A stretch of DNA of 44,858 bases from Kitasatospora griseola (GCF_014648555.1 NZ_BMRI01000011.1:1-44858), one strand, 5' to 3'; counted from the first letter of the stretch, positions 15,911 through 27,858 are shown. Numbers and translations: made by a program. Notes: a model not told the origin generated them from the sequence alone.

Positions 15911-17488
15911 TCAGGTCGCGTACGGGTTGGTGGTGGTGCGGTGGGCGCCGAGCTGTTCCAGGTGGGTGCGCAGCCGGCGGACGTCGGGGTGGTGGGGGCC
16001 GTGGCGGCGTTCGGTCTCCAGCAGGAGTTCCAGCAGGGTCTGCCAGCCGGTCTCGGCGTGGCCGGTGGCGGCGAGCTGGAGGCCGATGCGTTCGCGCAGC
16101 TCGGGGGCGTGCGGGGAGCCGGGCGGGAGGGCCGCGAGGACGGCCCGGTACTCGGCGAGGGCGTCGTGGGCGAGGCCGAGCTGTTCCAGGCAGCGGGCGG
16201 CGTGCCGGCGGTGGTCGAGGGCGGCCGGGTCGTGCGGGCCGCGTTCGGCGGCCGCGGCGGCGGCCAGCAGGCGCAGTTCGGGCAGCGCCTCGCCCCAGTG
16301 GCGCTCGGCGAGCAGGGTGCGGGCCCGGATGGCGCGCACGGTGTGCACCAGCGGCGCGGCCTCGCCCTGTTCGGCGACGGCCCGGGGCAGCAGCCGGGCG
16401 GACAGGTCGAGCACCTCGGTGTGCCGGCCGGCCGCGACCAGGTCGGAGAGCCGGGCGCAGGCCCCCGCCAGCGTCTCCTGCCCGGGCCGCGCGGCCGGCG
16501 GCGGGACCACCGGCGGGGCCGCGGGCACGGGCGGCGGCGGTGGCAGGACGGCCCCGCCGACGGGCCCGGGGTGGTGGGGGTAGCGGTACGGGTCCGCCGG
16601 GTCGGGGACGACCGGCAGCAGGGTGCGCGGCCGGCCCGCCGGAACGGGCAGCAGCGGCAGCAGCAGGGCGTGCACCTCGGCCGCGTCCGCGGGCCGCCGG
16701 TCGGGCTGCTTGGCGAGCAGCCGCAGCACCAACTCCTCCAGCACGGGCGGGACTTCCGCGCGCAACGCACGCAGCGGCTGCGGCGGGTCGTCGACCTGGC
16801 GGCGCAGCACGCCGAGCGCGGTGGGCGCGGGGAACGGGGGGCCGCCGGCCAGCATCTCGTGCAGCATGCAGCCGAGCGCGTACAGGTCGCTGCGGCGGTC
16901 GGTGTCGGTGGCCATGGCCTGTTCGGGGGCCATGTAGGCGGGGCTGCCGATCGGGCTGCCGGTGAGGGTGAGGCGGGTGGCGGCGGGGTCGATGGCGGCG
17001 GCGATGCCGAGGTCGAGCAGCACCACCCGCCCGTCCGGACGGACCATCACATTGCTCGGCTTGAGGTCCCGGTGGACCACCCGCGCCCCGTGCACGGCGG
17101 CCAGCGCGGCGCACAGCTGCCCGGCCACGGCGACGGCCCGCTCGACGGTGAACGGGCCCTCCTCGGCGATCAGGTCGGCCAGGCTCAGCCCGGGCACCCG
17201 CTGCATCACCAGGTAGAGCTCGTCCCCGTCGGCGCCCGCGTCGTACACGGTGACCAGCCCGGGGTGGTCGAGGGACGCGCCGATCCGGCACTCGCGCAGG
17301 AATCGCTGCCGCAGCAGATCGCCCTGGCTGTCGCCGCGACCGGCCGGGTACGGCACCGCGTCGGTGCGCAGCAGCTTGACCGCGACCGACCGGCCCAACT
17401 GCTGGTCCCGGGCGGCCCAGACCTGCCCCATCCCGCCGTGCCCGATCTTCTCGTCGAGCAGGTACCGCCCGCCGACGGTGCGACTCAC
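15911..17488 (-). CDS. Soluble Ser/Thr protein kinase with C-terminal TPR-like region
   Basis: This is a Hanks-type kinase, 525 aa. The kinase domain (about 8-270) has GHGGMGQV (P-loop), VAVKLL with Lys38, the catalytic VHRDLKPSNVMV, DLG in place of DFG (LLDLGIAAAI), and GSPAYMAPEQ in the activation segment. A proline-rich hinge (about 290-340) leads to a helical TPR-like half (about 345-520; RTLLAERHWGEALPELRLLA, CLEQLGLAHDALAEYRAVLA). There is no transmembrane helix, unlike PknB, so it is cytosolic or recruited by partners. The GTG start overlaps the upstream membrane-protein stop by 4 bases (GTGA), implying coupled translation. Substrates are unknown. Confidence 0.93.
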   Translation of the reverse strand: MSRTVGGRYLLDEKIGHGGMGQVWAARDQQLGRSVAVKLLRTDAVPYPAGRGDSQGDLLRQRFLRECRIGASLDHPGLVTVYDAGADGDELYLVMQRVPGLSLADLIAEEGPFTVERAVAVAGQLCAALAAVHGARVVHRDLKPSNVMVRPDGRVVLLDLGIAAAIDPAATRLTLTGSPIGSPAYMAPEQAMATDTDRRSDLYALGCMLHEMLAGGPPFPAPTALGVLRRQVDDPPQPLRALRAEVPPVLEELVLRLLAKQPDRRPADAAEVHALLLPLLPVPAGRPRTLLPVVPDPADPYRYPHHPGPVGGAVLPPPPPVPAAPPVVPPPAARPGQETLAGACARLSDLVAAGRHTEVLDLSARLLPRAVAEQGEAAPLVHTVRAIRARTLLAERHWGEALPELRLLAAAAAAERGPHDPAALDHRRHAARCLEQLGLAHDALAEYRAVLAALPPGSPHAPELRERIGLQLAATGHAETGWQTLLELLLETERRHGPHHPDVRRLRTHLEQLGAHRTTTNPYAT

Positions 17489-18036
17489 GACTGCCCGTCC
17501 CCGGCCTGACGGCGCAACAACTCACCGAGCTCGCGCAGCTCCGCGGCCCCGGTCGCACCGGTCGCACCGGCCGCACCGGCCGGCGGCACGGCGGGCGGCA
17601 CCGGCCGGGTGACGGCCTGCGGGTGGTCGGCGTACGGGTGGTCGGCGTACGGGCCGGCGGCCGGGTACGTCGGGGCCGACGCCGGGTACGGCTGGTAGGC
17701 CGGGTACGGCGCCGGGGCGTCGGCCACCGGCCAGAACCGGCGCTGGTTCATCACCAGGTAGTGCACCGGCGTACCGAGGAACAGCGGGAGCAGCAGCAGC
17801 ACACCCACCAGGTTGTTGATCTTCTCGCCCGACGGGGTCAGCCCGGCGGCCACGTACAGCCCCAACTGCATCAGCCCGATGACGACCGCACCGACGAGGT
17901 CGGCCCGGCGCCGCCGCCCGACCGCCAGCACCAGCGAGGGCACCATGCCGAGCATCCCGAGGGTCAGCACCGGCACCGCGGCGCACAGCAGCGTCACCCA
18001 GATCCGGGGCGGGCCGGAGACGGCACGGGCGGGCAT
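17485..18036 (-). CDS. Small multi-pass membrane protein coupled to the kinase
   Basis: This 183-aa protein has about three hydrophobic helices in its first half (LLCAAVPVLTLGMLGMVPSL, LVGAVVIGLMQLGLYVAAGL, NNLVGVLLLLPLFLGTPVHY). It ends in a cytosolic tail rich in Pro/Tyr/Ala with a duplicated YADHPYADHP and a final helix AAELRELGELLRRQAG. The ATG at 18036 has GAGGAG 5-6 bases upstream. Overlap with the kinase start suggests that the two proteins work together; the Tyr/Pro tail could be a kinase docking or phosphorylation region. The family is otherwise unknown to me. Confidence 0.85.
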   Translation of the reverse strand: MPARAVSGPPRIWVTLLCAAVPVLTLGMLGMVPSLVLAVGRRRRADLVGAVVIGLMQLGLYVAAGLTPSGEKINNLVGVLLLLPLFLGTPVHYLVMNQRRFWPVADAPAPYPAYQPYPASAPTYPAAGPYADHPYADHPQAVTRPVPPAVPPAGAAGATGATGAAELRELGELLRRQAGDGQS

Positions 18037-18123
18037 GGACACTCCTCGGCGACAGCGGGAAAGTGCGAAAGTGCTGCGCACACGCTACCTCCACCGAGTT
18101 GCCGTGCCACGACTGACGGCCGG

Positions 18124-20205
18124 TCAAGGACGGGGCTTCGCCGCTCCTGCGGCGAGGACGTCGGTGAGTGCCCGGGTCAGGGTGCGGGCCTCGGCGGTGG
18201 CGCGGGTCAGGGCCGCCTCGTACTCGGCGATTCGGCGGAACGCCGCGCCCAGCGCCCGCTGTTGCTCGACGGGGACGCGCGGCACCTCGACCCGTCGGAT
18301 GTCCAGCCGGCTGGTGGTGGAGGCGTAGCTGCTGGCCCGGCGGCCGGCGCCGGTGGCGCGCAGCTGTCCGGCCAGGAAGTCCGGGTCGAGCAGGGCCGGG
18401 TCGGGCCGCAGCAGGTGCAGCCGGGCCCCGAGCGCGGCGTCCGCGTACGGGCTGCCGGGGTGCACCGCCTGGGCGCCGTCACCACCCAATGCCGGTACCA
18501 GTACGTCACCGTGACAAACCGTCACCACACCTTCCGCGTCCGTGGCGGCGCTCGGCGGGGCGGCGGACTGCAGGTCCTGGTCGGTGAGCAGCGGGGTGCG
18601 GCCGCCGGGGCGGGCGGGGGCGCCCTGGCCGGAGGAGTGCACCTCCAGGGCGCCGGAGCGGGCCAGTTCGCCGATGCTGACCTGCGGGGGCGCGGCCGCG
18701 CCGGTGGCGGCGAGGGCGGGCAGCGCGGCGTCCAGGTCGGCGAGCCGGGCGAGTTCGGCGGCCAGGCGGGTGCGCAGGGCGGTCAGCGCGTCGGGGGCGG
18801 CCTCGGCGGGCAGCGCGGGCAGGTGGCGGGCCGGGGTGAGGTCGGTCTCGTCGTCCAGCAGGTCGAGCGCGGGGACCGCCCGGGAGCGGCCGGGCCGGTC
18901 GGCCGGCAGCGGGCCGCCGGTACGGGCGGCCCGGTCGAACGCCTGCCACGCCGTCAGGACGTCGCTCCGGAGCGCGGCGCGGTCGATCCGCTCCCGGCCG
19001 CCGTCGGCGGCGGCGTCCAGCAGCAGCAGGTGCCGGAAGTCGTCGCCGGGCTCCGGTCCGCGCAGCACCCACACGTGCAGCGGCACCCCGTACGGCGGGG
19101 CGACGCCGGCGGGCAGGGCGATCACGGCGCGCAGCGCGCCCGAGCGGACCAGTTCGGCCCGCACCCGGCGGCCGGCCCGGCGGGACGCCACGGTGGGCGG
19201 CAGCAGCAGCACGGCCGTCCCGCCGGGGCGGGTGTGCGCCAGGCAGTGCAGCACCCACGCCAGTTCGGACTCGCCGCGCGGCGGCACCACCCCGCCGGGC
19301 CAGCGGCTGTCGTACTGCAACTGGTCGTGGCCCCAGTCGCGTTCGTTGTACGGCGGCCGGCACAGCACCGCGTCGGCGGCCACCCCGGGGAAGGCGTCGG
19401 CGCGCAGCGCGTCGCCCGGGCGGACGTCCACCGGCAGCGGGCCGGGGCGGTCGGCGGGGGCGGCCAGCGCGAGGCGCAGCAGTGCGACGCCGGCCAGGCC
19501 GGGGTCGGCGTCCTGCCCGAGGCGCGCGGCGGGCGCGGCGGCCAGCAGCACCCCGCCGGCGCCGCACGCCGGGTCCAGCACCGTCCGGTCCTCGCCCGGC
19601 GCGCCGGCCAGCGCGGCCAGCAGGGCGGCGGTCTCGGCCGGAATCGGCTGCTGCAGACGGGGGTTGGCCTCGGTGTACCTGGTCAGCAGCTGCTCGTACG
19701 CGGCAGCCGGGCCGCTCTCCGCGGCCAGTCGGGCGAGCAGCCGGGCCAGGTCCAGCTGGGTGGCGCCGGCGATCAGCGGCAGGGCGAGAGTCGCGGCCGC
19801 GTCCGGACCGAGCAGCGCCCCGGCGGCGCGGCGCAGCGCCTTGGGCAGCGCGGTGGCCAGCCGGGTGTCCGACTGCTCGGCGAGCTCCGCCCACGCGGAC
19901 GGCTCACGGTGCAGCAGGAGCAGCAGCGAACCCGCCTCCACCAGCGGGGCGACGGCCGATCCGGACGGGTCGCGGAGCGTCTCCAGCTGCTGCCAGACCC
20001 GTTCCAGCAGCGGCAGTTCGGCGAGTTTCCCCTGCGCCCGCAGCCACTGCTCGACCTGGTCGAGCCGGAACGTCGGACTGGTCTCGGTGCCGCCCGCGGG
20101 CCGCGGGAAGTCGACGTGACGGCGGCGCCAGTTGGACACTGCGGCCCTGCCGACACCGGCGAGCCGGGCGATCTCGGCGGCCGTGACCTCGGGACTCTCC
20201 GACAT
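18124..20205 (-). CDS. HTH / N6-adenine methylase-like / S-subunit-like fusion
   Basis: This 693-aa multidomain protein begins with an HTH (residues about 5-55, AAEIARLAGVGRAAVSNWRR, then a MerR-like wing and RLDQVEQWL). A helical HsdM-like N-domain and a SAM methylase core follow, with motif I VLDPACGAGGVLLAA. The catalytic motif IV reads LCRPPYN, with Arg where N6-methylases have Asn/Asp/Ser. A C-terminal region resembles half an HsdS target-recognition unit (LLDPDFLAGQLRA, IRRVEVPRVPVEQQRAL). No restriction subunit is nearby. The ATG at 20205 has GAGGAG 7 bases upstream. The intact SAM loop with altered catalytic loop suggests DNA binding without methylation, or a divergent enzyme. A 12-base palindrome precedes it. 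Confidence 0.85.
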   Translation of the reverse strand: MSESPEVTAAEIARLAGVGRAAVSNWRRRHVDFPRPAGGTETSPTFRLDQVEQWLRAQGKLAELPLLERVWQQLETLRDPSGSAVAPLVEAGSLLLLLHREPSAWAELAEQSDTRLATALPKALRRAAGALLGPDAAATLALPLIAGATQLDLARLLARLAAESGPAAAYEQLLTRYTEANPRLQQPIPAETAALLAALAGAPGEDRTVLDPACGAGGVLLAAAPAARLGQDADPGLAGVALLRLALAAPADRPGPLPVDVRPGDALRADAFPGVAADAVLCRPPYNERDWGHDQLQYDSRWPGGVVPPRGESELAWVLHCLAHTRPGGTAVLLLPPTVASRRAGRRVRAELVRSGALRAVIALPAGVAPPYGVPLHVWVLRGPEPGDDFRHLLLLDAAADGGRERIDRAALRSDVLTAWQAFDRAARTGGPLPADRPGRSRAVPALDLLDDETDLTPARHLPALPAEAAPDALTALRTRLAAELARLADLDAALPALAATGAAAPPQVSIGELARSGALEVHSSGQGAPARPGGRTPLLTDQDLQSAAPPSAATDAEGVVTVCHGDVLVPALGGDGAQAVHPGSPYADAALGARLHLLRPDPALLDPDFLAGQLRATGAGRRASSYASTTSRLDIRRVEVPRVPVEQQRALGAAFRRIAEYEAALTRATAEARTLTRALTDVLAAGAAKPRP

Positions 20206-20227
20206 GCGCGGGCTCCTCAGCAGCGTG

Positions 20228-20239
20228 GTGTGGCCACAC
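20228..20239. promoter_or_regulatory. 12-base palindrome GTGTGGCCACAC
   Basis: A perfect palindrome 23-34 bases upstream of the methylase-like start. It could be an autoregulatory site for the protein's HTH domain; this is inference. Confidence 0.4.
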
Positions 20240-20266
20240 AGCATAGCCAGACCGAGATCCGGGAGC

Positions 20267-20331
20267 GTTCACACGTGAACAGAGAGGTTTCGTGAATCGC
20301 CATTGACACTGTTCACAGTCGAGGCTTTACT
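20267..20331 (+). promoter_or_regulatory. Promoter and inverted repeats upstream of the DUF4352-like lipoprotein
   Basis: TTGACA (20303-20308), 17 bases, then TTTACT (20326-20331) is the clearest vegetative promoter in the window. Inside and just upstream are GTTCAC-AC-GTGAAC (20267-20280) and ACTGT-TC-ACAGT (20308-20319, between -35 and -10), both suitable for a repressor. The predicted start is about 50 bases before the ATG. Confidence 0.6.
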
Positions 20332-20386
20332 GGAGTCATCGCCGGAACCCCGGCCCACCGCAGAAAACCTGGGGGAGAGACCCGCC

Positions 20387-20977
20387 ATGCTTGAGTCGTC
20401 CGTCCGCATCAGCACCCGCCGCACCGCCGCCGTCCTCCTCGGCGCCTGCCTGCTCGCCGCCGCGACCGCCTGCGGCCCCGACAACTCCGTCTCCACCACC
20501 CCCAAGAGCGCCGCCTCCGCCGCGAACACCGCGTCCGGCGACCAGGGCAAGGCCGCCGCCTCGACCGCCAAGGTCGGCGACACCATCGGCCTCAAGGGCA
20601 CCGAGAAGAGCAACACCGCGGACGTCACGCTGGTGAAGGTCGCCGACAACGCCGAGGGCGCGGACGAGTACACGAAGGCCGCCGACGGCAAGCGCTTCGT
20701 CTCGGTCCAGTTCCGGATCAAGGCCACCGGCAGCGCGGCCTACGCCGACGCCCCGGCCAACAGCGCGAAGGTCATCGACGACAAGGGCCAGGGCTACGGC
20801 TCGACCGTCGCCGAGACCAAGGCCGGCCCCGAGTTCCCCGTCCCGGCGAACATCGCCCCCGGCGAGACCGCCCTCGGCTTCATCACCTTCGAGGTCCCGG
20901 CGGACGCCAAGCTCGACAAGATCCAGTTCGCGCTGGACAGCGGCTTCGCGCAGCAGACCGGCCAGTGGAAGCTGTGA
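20387..20977 (+). CDS. DUF4352-like lipoprotein
   Basis: This 196-aa exported lipoprotein has a twin-Arg-containing basic region (TRRTAAVL), hydrophobic core and lipobox ATAC with Cys29. A Ser/Ala/Thr-rich linker (about 30-63) follows, then an immunoglobulin-like beta domain typical of DUF4352/telokin-like proteins: KVGDTIGLKGTEKSNTADVTLVKV, GKRFVSVQFRIKATGS, NIAPGETALGFITFEVP. The first ATG in the ORF (20300) lies inside the promoter; ATG 20387 with GGGGGAGA upstream is preferred. The gene is divergent from the methylase-like gene and convergent with mfd across an inverted-repeat element. Function is unknown; related domains bind at the cell surface. Confidence 0.88.
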   Translation: MLESSVRISTRRTAAVLLGACLLAAATACGPDNSVSTTPKSAASAANTASGDQGKAAASTAKVGDTIGLKGTEKSNTADVTLVKVADNAEGADEYTKAADGKRFVSVQFRIKATGSAAYADAPANSAKVIDDKGQGYGSTVAETKAGPEFPVPANIAPGETALGFITFEVPADAKLDKIQFALDSGFAQQTGQWKL

Positions 20978-20997
20978 CAGGTAGGGGTGCGCAAAGA

Positions 20998-21125
20998 AGG
21001 GGCGCGGGGAACTGCGCGAGCGACCACGCGCCCGCCCGCAAGGTCGCGATCAAGTGCAGGTCAATGTCCCGCGTCGCGATCTTGCGGTTGGGTGCCTTCC
21101 GCTTCGCGCAGTTCCCCGCGCCCCT
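20998..21125. repeat. Streptomyces-type intergenic inverted-repeat element
   Basis: Outer arms of 22 bases are perfect inverted copies: 20998-21019 begins AGGGGCGCGGGGAACTGCG and 21104-21125 is its reverse complement. Inside, CCGCAAGGTCGCG and CGCGATCTTGCGG pair with one mismatch. The whole folds into one long hairpin between the convergent lipoprotein and mfd genes. Closely similar GGCGCGGGGAACTGCGCGA arms are scattered through Streptomyces genomes. It probably serves as a bidirectional terminator and may be a non-autonomous mobile repeat. Confidence 0.85.
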
Positions 21126-21142
21126 GGTGGTGCCGCTTTTCT

Positions 21143-24775
<3,633 letters not shown>

Positions 24776-25303
24776 ACGTCAAGTTCTCCACGGCGGGGAG
24801 TGGCCCGGCAGCAGACGGCGGCCGGGCAGCGCGACAGTCCCGGAACGCGGTGCGCCCGGGGGGTGTCCAGCCTACGCCGCGCGGGGCCCGGGCACGTGGC
24901 GCGGCGTCCCGGACCGGGGGCGTCGGGTCGACTCGCCGGTATTCGTACAGACTCGTCCAGAGATCATGCAGTCGACATACTCCTGTCACTGTCCGTCCAT
25001 GGTCGCCGCGCAGGATGGTGTGCAGCGCAGGCCGCATCCAACCGTGGGGGATGGCTGCGGAAGCGCGATCGCACCTCGATGGGGGTCGGGAGTGCGAAGG
25101 CCGGGCGACCCTGGGTGGGGGCGCCCGTGCCACTCACGCCGGGACTCGCGGCGTCCGCCTGGGGCGGGCGCCGCGAGATCTCGGCGTCGGCACGCCGGCC
25201 TCCGGCCACTTCCGGCGAAGCGGCCCGCGCGACGGCCGGGGCTCCGTACTCTCATGTGAAGAAGGTGTGGGGACACCGGTCTTTCCAGGGGGTTGGGTTC
25301 GTC
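24776..25303. other. Divergent intergenic region, mfd and nucleotide-sugar dehydrogenase
   Basis: This 528-base stretch has no convincing gene; the open frames crossing it are low-complexity Arg/Pro/Gly. A lower-GC pocket at about 24945-25005 is the best place for the mfd promoter. TACTCT at 25247-25252 is a possible -10 for the dehydrogenase, without a recognisable -35. A small GGTGT-GGGG-ACACC hairpin (25264-25277) lies in the presumed leader. Confidence 0.4.
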
Positions 25304-26584
25304 ATGCGCATCGTCATCGCAGGTCAGGGCTATGTCGGTCTCCCGCTCGCGGTCCGCGCCGCCGAGGTGGGCCACCAGGTCGTCGGGTACGACGTGGACG
25401 AACGCCGGATCAAGCGGCTGGCGGTCGGCGAGTCGTACGTGGAGGACATCCCCGGCGAGCGGCTGCGACCGCTGCTGGACGGCGGCCGCTACCTGCCCAC
25501 CGCCGACCCCGCCGACGTCGCGGACTTCGACATCGCGGTGATCACCGTCCCGACGCCGCTGCGCGACGGCGTGCCCGACCTGTCGTTCATCGAGGCGTCC
25601 GCGAAGCTGCTGGCCCGGCACCTGAAGCGCGGCGCGACGGTGGTGCTGGAGTCCACCACCTACCCGGGCACCACCGAGGAACTGCTCGCCCCGCTGCTGG
25701 AGGCCGGCTCCGGGCTGCGCGCGGGCGCCGACTTCCACCTCGGCTACAGCCCCGAGCGGATCGACCCCGGCAACCCGCAGTGGAAGCTGGAGAACACCCC
25801 TAAGGTGGTCTCCGGCACCACGCCGGACGGGCTGGCCGCGGTGGCCGGCTTCTACGGGCAGCTGGTGGAGCGCACCGTGCCGGTCTCCTCCTGCAAGGAG
25901 GCGGAGCTGACCAAGCTGCTGGAGAACACCTTCCGGCACGTCAACATCGCCCTGGTCAACGAGCTGGCGATGTTCGCGCACGACCTCGACATCGACGTCT
26001 GGGAGGCCATCGACGCGGCCTCCACCAAGCCGTTCGGCTTCCTGCGCTTCACGCCCGGCCCCGGCGTCGGCGGCCACTGCCTGCCGATCGACCCCTCGTA
26101 CCTGTCCTGGCGGGTGGAGCGCGCGCTCGGCCAGTCGTTCCGTTTCGTCGAGCTCGCCAACGACGTCAACAGCCACATGCCGGACTACGTGGTCCGCCGC
26201 CTCGCCGAGGCCCTCAACCAGCGCCGCCGCAGCGTCAACGGCTCCCGGGTGCTGCTGCTCGGCCTGGCCTACAAGAAGAACACCGGCGACGCCCGGGAGA
26301 CCCCGGCCGCCCGGATCGTCGAGCTCCTCACCCGCCAGGGCGCCGAAGTCCGCGCCGCCGACCCGCACGTGGTCGCCGGCGTCCACGTCGCCGAACCGCA
26401 CGACGCGGGCCCGCTCGCCACCGTCCAGCGGGTCGAGGCCACCCCCGAGGAACTGGCCGCCGCCGACGCGGTCGTCCTGCTCGCCGACCACGACGAGTTC
26501 GACTACGCCGCCGTCACCGCCCACGCCCAGTACGTCCTGGACTGCCGCCACCGCCTGACGGGGGCGTCCGTCGAGGTGCTCTGA
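25304..26584 (+). CDS. Nucleotide-sugar dehydrogenase (WbpA/WecC-like)
   Basis: This is an NAD-dependent two-step oxidase converting a UDP-hexose (UDP-GlcNAc, UDP-ManNAc or UDP-glucose) to the uronic acid. The 426-aa protein has the Rossmann loop GQGYVGLPLA at residues about 7-16, ESTTYPGTTEELL, LGYSPERIDPGN, the NTFRHVNIALVNE central helix, and the active-site loop GPGVGGHCLPIDPSY with catalytic cysteine. A C-terminal half ends in LGLAYKKNTGDARETPA and DPHV. The loop and spacing favour the WbpA/WecC type over Ugd. The ATG at 25304 starts MRIVIAGQGY. It stands alone here, but the four-gene sugar operon at 34194-38750 would use such a product. Confidence 0.92.
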   Translation: MRIVIAGQGYVGLPLAVRAAEVGHQVVGYDVDERRIKRLAVGESYVEDIPGERLRPLLDGGRYLPTADPADVADFDIAVITVPTPLRDGVPDLSFIEASAKLLARHLKRGATVVLESTTYPGTTEELLAPLLEAGSGLRAGADFHLGYSPERIDPGNPQWKLENTPKVVSGTTPDGLAAVAGFYGQLVERTVPVSSCKEAELTKLLENTFRHVNIALVNELAMFAHDLDIDVWEAIDAASTKPFGFLRFTPGPGVGGHCLPIDPSYLSWRVERALGQSFRFVELANDVNSHMPDYVVRRLAEALNQRRRSVNGSRVLLLGLAYKKNTGDARETPAARIVELLTRQGAEVRAADPHVVAGVHVAEPHDAGPLATVQRVEATPEELAAADAVVLLADHDEFDYAAVTAHAQYVLDCRHRLTGASVEVL

Positions 26585-26587
26585 GCC

Positions 26588-27151
26588 TCATCGGCCTCGG
26601 GACGGCCGGCGCACCAGGACGGCCACGGCCGCCACCGCCGCGACCGACAGGCCGCCGGCCGCCGCCCACCACGGCCAGTCCGCGCTGTCCTGGGCGGCGG
26701 GGGCCGCGGCGGGCGGGGCCGCGGGCGTCGAGGGGCGCGGGGGCGGTTGGACGGGGGCGGTGTCGTCGGCGTTGGTGAAGGTGAAGCGGCCCTGGAGCGG
26801 CGCCCCGTCGGCTGCGACGGCCCGCCAGACGACCTGGATGGCGCCCTTCGGCAGGCGGCCGAGCTTCTGCTGCACCTGGCCGTTGAGCGCGGTCGGCGGG
26901 CCGTCGGTGTACGGCGTCCCGTCGGTGCCGAGGACCGCGACGGTGGTGTAGCCGGGCTGCACCGGGCTGTCGAAGCTCAGCGTCACCGCCGTCGGCGACT
27001 CGGCCGTCACGGAGTCCGCGGCCGGGCTGGAGGCGAGCAGCTGCGCGTGCGCCTGGGCCCGCGGTGCGGGCGCGAGGACGGACAGCGCGGCCAGCAGCAG
27101 TGCGGTGAGGAACGGCACCGCCGCCGGGCGGGAGGGGACTCGGGGCTTCAC
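26588..27151 (-). CDS. CopC-like periplasmic copper protein with C-terminal anchor
   Basis: This 187-aa protein has a signal peptide (hydrophobic 13-28, cleavage after ARAQA). The mature protein starts His-Ala-Gln, the N-terminal His needed for the CopC Cu(II) site. A CopC beta domain follows (HAQLLASSPAADSVTAESP, VTLSFDSPVQPGYTTVAVLG, GAIQVVWRAVAADGAPLQGRFTFT), then a Pro/Ala linker, a transmembrane helix (WWAAAGGLSVAAVAAVAVLV) and basic tail. No CopD domain is fused. The start is GTG at 27151 without a clear ribosome site. It is divergent from a PCuAC chaperone, with which it likely shares control through the palindromes at 27156-27229. It ends 3 bases past the dehydrogenase stop on the opposite strand. 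Confidence 0.9.
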   Translation of the reverse strand: MKPRVPSRPAAVPFLTALLLAALSVLAPAPRAQAHAQLLASSPAADSVTAESPTAVTLSFDSPVQPGYTTVAVLGTDGTPYTDGPPTALNGQVQQKLGRLPKGAIQVVWRAVAADGAPLQGRFTFTNADDTAPVQPPPRPSTPAAPPAAAPAAQDSADWPWWAAAGGLSVAAVAAVAVLVRRPSRGR

Positions 27152-27155
27152 ACGG

Positions 27156-27229
27156 CAGTGGTCGGCGGCGGCCCGCGGGAAGTTCCCGCGAGATGCCGGG
27201 AACTTCCGGTCCGTGCGGTCCGACCACTG
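27156..27229. promoter_or_regulatory. Nested palindromes between copC-like and PCuAC genes
   Basis: CAGTGGTC (27156-27163) and GACCACTG (27222-27229) form outer arms. Inside lies a perfect 17-base palindrome CGCGGGAA-G-TTCCCGCG (27174-27190) and a weaker CGGGAACTTCCGG (27198-27210). This is a compact divergent control region, distinct from the usual CsoR box. Confidence 0.55.
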
Positions 27230-27275
27230 CGGTAACCGCGGGACACCACCACGCCCGCGACCGAGTCGAAAGCCG

Positions 27276-27851
27276 ATGCACGCCATGCCGACCACCACCA
27301 CCGTTCCGGGCCGCTCCCCCCGCCTGCGCCGCCTCGTCGCCGCCACGGCCCTCGGGGCGATATCCCTCTCCGCGCTCGTCGCCTGCGGCAGCGGCGACTC
27401 GTCGTCCCCGGCCAAGGCCTCGCCGAGCACGGCCGTCACGGCCGACGCGGCGCCCCTGACGGTCAAGGACCCGTGGGTGAAGGCCTCCAACACCGAGATG
27501 ACCGGCGTGTTCGCCACCCTGGTCAACACCACGGGCGCCAAGGTCACCGTGGTGTCCGGCACCTCGACGGTGTCGGCGAAGACCGAGCTGCACGAGGTCG
27601 CGGATGTGGACGGCAAGCCGACCATGCGGCAGAAGGCGGGCGGCTTCGTCATCCCGGCGAACGCGAGCCACGAACTCAAGCCTGGCTCCGACCACGTGAT
27701 GCTGATGGGCCTGACCAAGGCCGTGAAGCCGGGCGACGAAGTCACCGTGACGCTGACCCTCGACGACGGCCGGACGCTGAAGTTCACCGCCGTCGCCAAG
27801 GCGTTCGCGGGCGCCAAGGAGGACTACAACGCCGGCATGACGAAGGGCTGA
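27276..27851 (+). CDS. PCuAC-type copper chaperone lipoprotein
   Basis: This extracytoplasmic Cu(I) chaperone is of the type that loads cytochrome oxidase or cuproenzymes (ECuC in S. lividans). The 191-aa lipoprotein has a basic N-terminus (RLRRL), hydrophobic core and lipobox LVAC (Cys37), then the PCuAC domain with APLTVKDPWVKASN and MTGVFATLVNTTGAKV. The copper motif is complete: His of ELHEV, Met ten residues later in PTMRQ, then HVM in SDHVMLMGL, close to H-X10-M-X21-HXM. The ATG at 27276 or the one at 27285 can start it. It is followed after 7 bases by the DyP peroxidase, so the two form an operon. Confidence 0.93.
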   Translation: MHAMPTTTTVPGRSPRLRRLVAATALGAISLSALVACGSGDSSSPAKASPSTAVTADAAPLTVKDPWVKASNTEMTGVFATLVNTTGAKVTVVSGTSTVSAKTELHEVADVDGKPTMRQKAGGFVIPANASHELKPGSDHVMLMGLTKAVKPGDEVTVTLTLDDGRTLKFTAVAKAFAGAKEDYNAGMTKG

Positions 27852-27858
27852 GCTCCCC

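Noticed and set aside
18124..20205. A complete type I restriction-modification system
   Set aside because: Only one fused M/S-like protein is present; no HsdR helicase-nuclease gene is adjacent, and the catalytic motif is altered.
27152..27275. CsoR-type copper operator
   Set aside because: I could not find the G/C-tract inverted repeat flanked by A/T expected for CsoR; the palindromes seen have a different core (TTCCCGCG).
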